From contig JAFEUB010000720.1 in NCBI GenBank assembly GCA_024529925.1, positions 1,207,501-1,271,500 of the forward strand: a DNA stretch of 64,000 nucleotides, given 5' to 3'. Shown piece after piece: positions 60,946-64,000 of this stretch. How positions within the stretch are numbered: the first letter of the stretch is position 1; every line of letters begins with the position of its first letter. The notes below the pieces were generated by a model. That model was not told the DNA's origin and did not search any database. It saw only the letters and a program-made list of their open reading frames with translations. The stretch is from Ophthalmolycus amberensis (taxonomy: Eukaryota > Chordata > Actinopteri > Perciformes > Zoarcidae). Made by a program: the position numbers and the translations under genes.

Positions 60946-61187
60946 CCACAAAAAGATGCGAAACGACTACAAAGAAACGCAAAACAACCACAAAGAGATG
61001 CAAAATGACCACAAAGAGATGCAAAATGACCACAAAGAGATGCAAAACGACCACAAAGAGATGCAAAACGACCATAAAGAGATGCAAAACGACCACAAAG
61101 AGATGCAAAATGACCACAAAGAGATGCAAAATGACCACAAAGAGATGCAAAACGACCACAAAGAGATGCAAAACGACACACAATGAC
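60946..61187. repeat. 21-bp minisatellite, about 11 copies
   Basis: The unit CACAAAGAGATGCAAAA(C/T)GAC repeats head to tail. Its length is a multiple of three and it lacks stops, so several frames on both strands stay open through the array. Confidence 0.95.
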
Positions 61188-62591
61188 CACTAAGAGACAT
61201 ACAACTACTACAACCAGACACAAATAGCCACAAACAGACTAAACGACCACAAAAATATGTAAAATGACTACAAGTAGTCACATATAAAGAAAAATAAACA
61301 AACGATCGAGAGGCATCCAATTACAAACAAATACAAAGCTTCTGGGTTTATTTATTACACTGAATATTCGATGAATATTAATAACGTACCGTTTATTATG
61401 GCCAACGAACCAGGGAATTGAATGTGAGACTCGATAACACACGATGAAAAGAATGATAGTAATGTTGAGTTTCAGTGAGATGGCTTATTATGGTAATATG
61501 TGAATAGTCAGCGACGTTTGTCTTCTTACTCATGCTGATGTATTGAGGCAGACCGGACTGAAGAGAGGTTTTGGGCATTGGGCATTGGGGAGGAACAGGT
61601 GTGTCTGTCTGATGTCCTCCCACTCAGTGATTTCCAGGACAAAGCTGGACCCACTAAACTTCTGACCACTTATGTTGCATAAGAATAAACAAACACTACT
61701 TGTGTGTTTATGTTTCCCTGGGGTGGATATGGCTTAGTCATGTAGTTTGTAAGACCCTCCGGTGACCGAAGAATCCCACGTTTGGTCCCCACAACAGGCA
61801 GTGAGTGAAAATGTGCACATGTTGGTGCTTAATTATGTGGAGATATGCGTGTGTGTGCGTTCATGTCAAGACAAATACTAGACTATAAAATGCTATGTCT
61901 GTTTAACAAACTTAAAAATGTGTGCAGAGAAATAGTTCAAACTGACAAAAGGTTTGCAGCTATGAGAAAGAAATGTCTCCCTCTCTCTAGCGCTGAGGCG
62001 GAGATTGCTAAAGATGTTTGATACAAGATCCGAAGGTAAAATAAGTTCTATGTCTTTGAAATAGCCTCAATTCCTGCATTGTTTTGGGAATATGTGAATT
62101 CTACTATAAACACCAACTACTCATAGTGCCCCGAAAACAATCTCAAGGACGCCCCGAGAGAACCAATTTGCCAGTGCGGTGATTTCTTTCTCTTTCTTTT
62201 TTGTCTTTACTTGATTACCGTAAGTCCCTATTCTCTGCAGGCTGTTTGTGAAACAGCTCACTCATGTTTTGTCTCCTCTCTGAGGAGAATGTCATGAGAA
62301 AATGGGTATGCTGCTGACACCGACGTCCTATCTCTCCTTGTGGAAGTGAAACAACAGTGACTAACATCGTACAGTCATTTATACACTCGGCAGCCTCGGC
62401 TTGCTTGCTGCTGAGCTTACGAGATATGAAGAATGATGAACACTCAAAAATAACTTCATGACACTTAATACACAGACTGATTGTAAGAAGCGTGGTCTTT
62501 TTTTCTTCTTCCTGAAACAGCATAAGAAGCTTTTGAAGTGCACTAGACAGCACTGACAGTCATTTTAAACTTCACTTTTGAGTTACACTTT

Positions 62592-62631
<40 letters not shown>

Positions 62632-62876
62632 TGCGCGCGCGTATGAGAGGGTGAGTGACTGTGTAATGTGGTACATATGTTCTGTGGTTCTTTGTGTTTG
62701 TGGACCGAGGACTGGGAGCGGTTATGAAAACAGCGTTACCCAGAATACAGTTCTTCTGGATCACAGGTTACAGCCTCAGGGGGTTGTGGGATAGGCTGCG
62801 CCACTGTAGGGAGCGGATAAACCTGACAGTGACTCCCAGAGAGAGTGTGTGTGTGTGTGTGTGTGTGTGGTTGTGG

Positions 62877-62909
<33 letters not shown>

Positions 62910-63009
62910 GTTGACCCCAAATGAGCGGGAAGAGAGGACTGATGTAAGTGACGTCATGGTAAAGCAGAACAAGCTGTTTCAACCTGATGCTATAATCACC
63001 TCTGAAGTT

Positions 63010-63057
<48 letters not shown>

Positions 63058-64000
63058 TGTTCACAACCAAGACCATGTGGAGTAGAAGGGAGTCACAAAC
63101 GATCCCCAGGCCAAATGCATGTGTTTTTTTATGAATTGCAGGATGTTGCTCTTTGCAGCTGGTTTAAAAGGTGATGTATTCTAGAACGTCGGGCATGCAG
63201 TCTTGTTTCTATACAGCAGGTGGTGCCACAATGTCCAAGAAGTGGGCAAAGATTGCCATGTGCAGCCCACCAGCAGACCTCATCCATCTGTTATTTCAAA
63301 GAAGAGTTGGTAAATATGTATGGTACTCTAAGCAACATGATACAAATTTGTCTTTTGTTGACAAATCCCAATTCCTTTATTCACAACTCATTCAGTTCTG
63401 TCCTCTATCTACATTGTCCTCATCCTCCGCCTCATTGTCTTCTCTGATGTTCTGCGTCTCTCAAGTTCCCATTTTCCTCCAAACCCTCGAGTAATATTAC
63501 AACTCTTCACATCTGGGATGCACCTGTCAGTACGTGTTCCCATGAGACTTCAATCTCTGTGAAGTTTAAATCCCCCCCCCCCCCCCCCCCCCACATTTAA
63601 CAAGTATAAATATTTACCTGCATAAGTTATGAAGAACAGGTTCTTGAGCAGGTCCTTTGAGCTATGGTTTCAGTCAGACTTCATTATCTAAAATGGGAAC
63701 ATTGGATGCAGTACAGCGAGCAAACAAACTGTTGCAAAAATAAAACCGTTTTCCGATGCGACAACGTCTTGGTTAAGGTTTGTTTCTCTGGGTTTAGTCA
63801 CAAAAACTATTTGGTTGAAGTTAGAAAGATGATTGGACGTGATTAAAATAAATCAGTGTTGACTGTCGGCAGGAAACTGCACCTTTGACACATATTTGTA
63901 ACCCATTCACCCACTCTGTCCCTCAGCACATTTTGTGGCAACAGAGTCACAATTCTTCCAGCCTCCACAAGGGTTTGTCACCCGAATGGAAGGAATTTTT
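61188..64000. other. Intergenic region with microsatellites
   Basis: (GT)n arrays at 62593-62627 (running into GCGCGTGCGCGCGC), 62846-62906 and 63011-63059, and a 21-bp poly(C) at 63572-63592. I see no conserved reading frame. Confidence 0.6.

Noticed and set aside
60956..61186. Repeat protein HKEMQND on either strand
   Set aside because: Produced by a 21-bp minisatellite. There is no start context, splice site or unique flanking coding sequence.
53031..64000. rpl22l1, the next gene in the mammalian order
   Set aside because: I looked for its characteristic basic N-terminus and acidic C-terminal tail in both strands and saw neither. It may lie beyond the window.

Overview
The window is vertebrate nuclear DNA, almost certainly from a teleost fish. 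It has large split genes with GT/AG introns, long (GT)n microsatellites, and several repeat families I recognise as abundant in fish genomes: Tol2-like and BED-finger hAT derivatives, short inverted-repeat elements, and LINE 3' tails ending in a 'TTTATTGGCC'-type motif. All genes lie on the + strand. Their order, TNIK then SLC2A2 then EIF5A2, is the same as on human 3q26.2, which supports the identity of each gene.

Region 1 (1-6761) is intron. It starts with a Tol2-like hAT element that appears to begin only a few bases before the window, followed by a (GT)n array and a copy of a common teleost inverted-repeat element. Region 2 (6762-33937) is tnik, a germinal-centre-kinase-family Ste20 kinase. 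Thirty-two exons of the full-length form can be placed to the base and every splice phase agrees, giving 1299 codons plus a stop. The first two exons (start codon and glycine loop) are upstream of the window. The exons encode most of the kinase domain, a glutamine-rich coiled coil, a serine/proline-rich intermediate region with alternative exons of the sizes known in mammals (29, 55 and 8 residues), and a complete citron-homology (CNH) domain. Between the coiled-coil exon and the 55-residue alternative exon is an unexpected 1263-bp open exon. It joins in phase to the coiled-coil exon, runs 420 codons to a stop, and has a poly(A) signal 20 bp further on. It would make a kinase that lacks the intermediate region and CNH domain and carries an unrelated Ser/Pro-rich tail. 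This is the best candidate for something undescribed here.

Region 3 (37119-44267) is slc2a2 (GLUT2), complete in 12 coding exons (508 residues), with a tandem NAGNAG acceptor at exon 2 and two unusual residues in substrate-site motifs. Region 4 (44700-47211) is repeat-rich: a broken LINE on the minus strand, a second LINE tail on the plus strand, a tandem-repeat element with inverted ends, and a near-perfect 90-bp inverted duplication of what looks like the eif5a2 first exon. Region 5 (48240-53030) is eif5a2, four coding exons (152 residues). It is a divergent eIF5A with the hypusine loop intact, and two of its introns each hold a hAT derivative.

Region 6 (53031-64000) is the eif5a2 3' UTR (poly(A) signals near 54.1 and 56.2 kb) followed by apparently gene-free DNA with microsatellites and a 21-bp minisatellite. 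No rpl22l1, tRNA or other RNA gene was seen. Functionally, the three genes are neighbours by ancestry rather than an operon: a Wnt/JNK/cytoskeleton kinase, a hepatic/intestinal/beta-cell sugar transporter, and a translation elongation factor.
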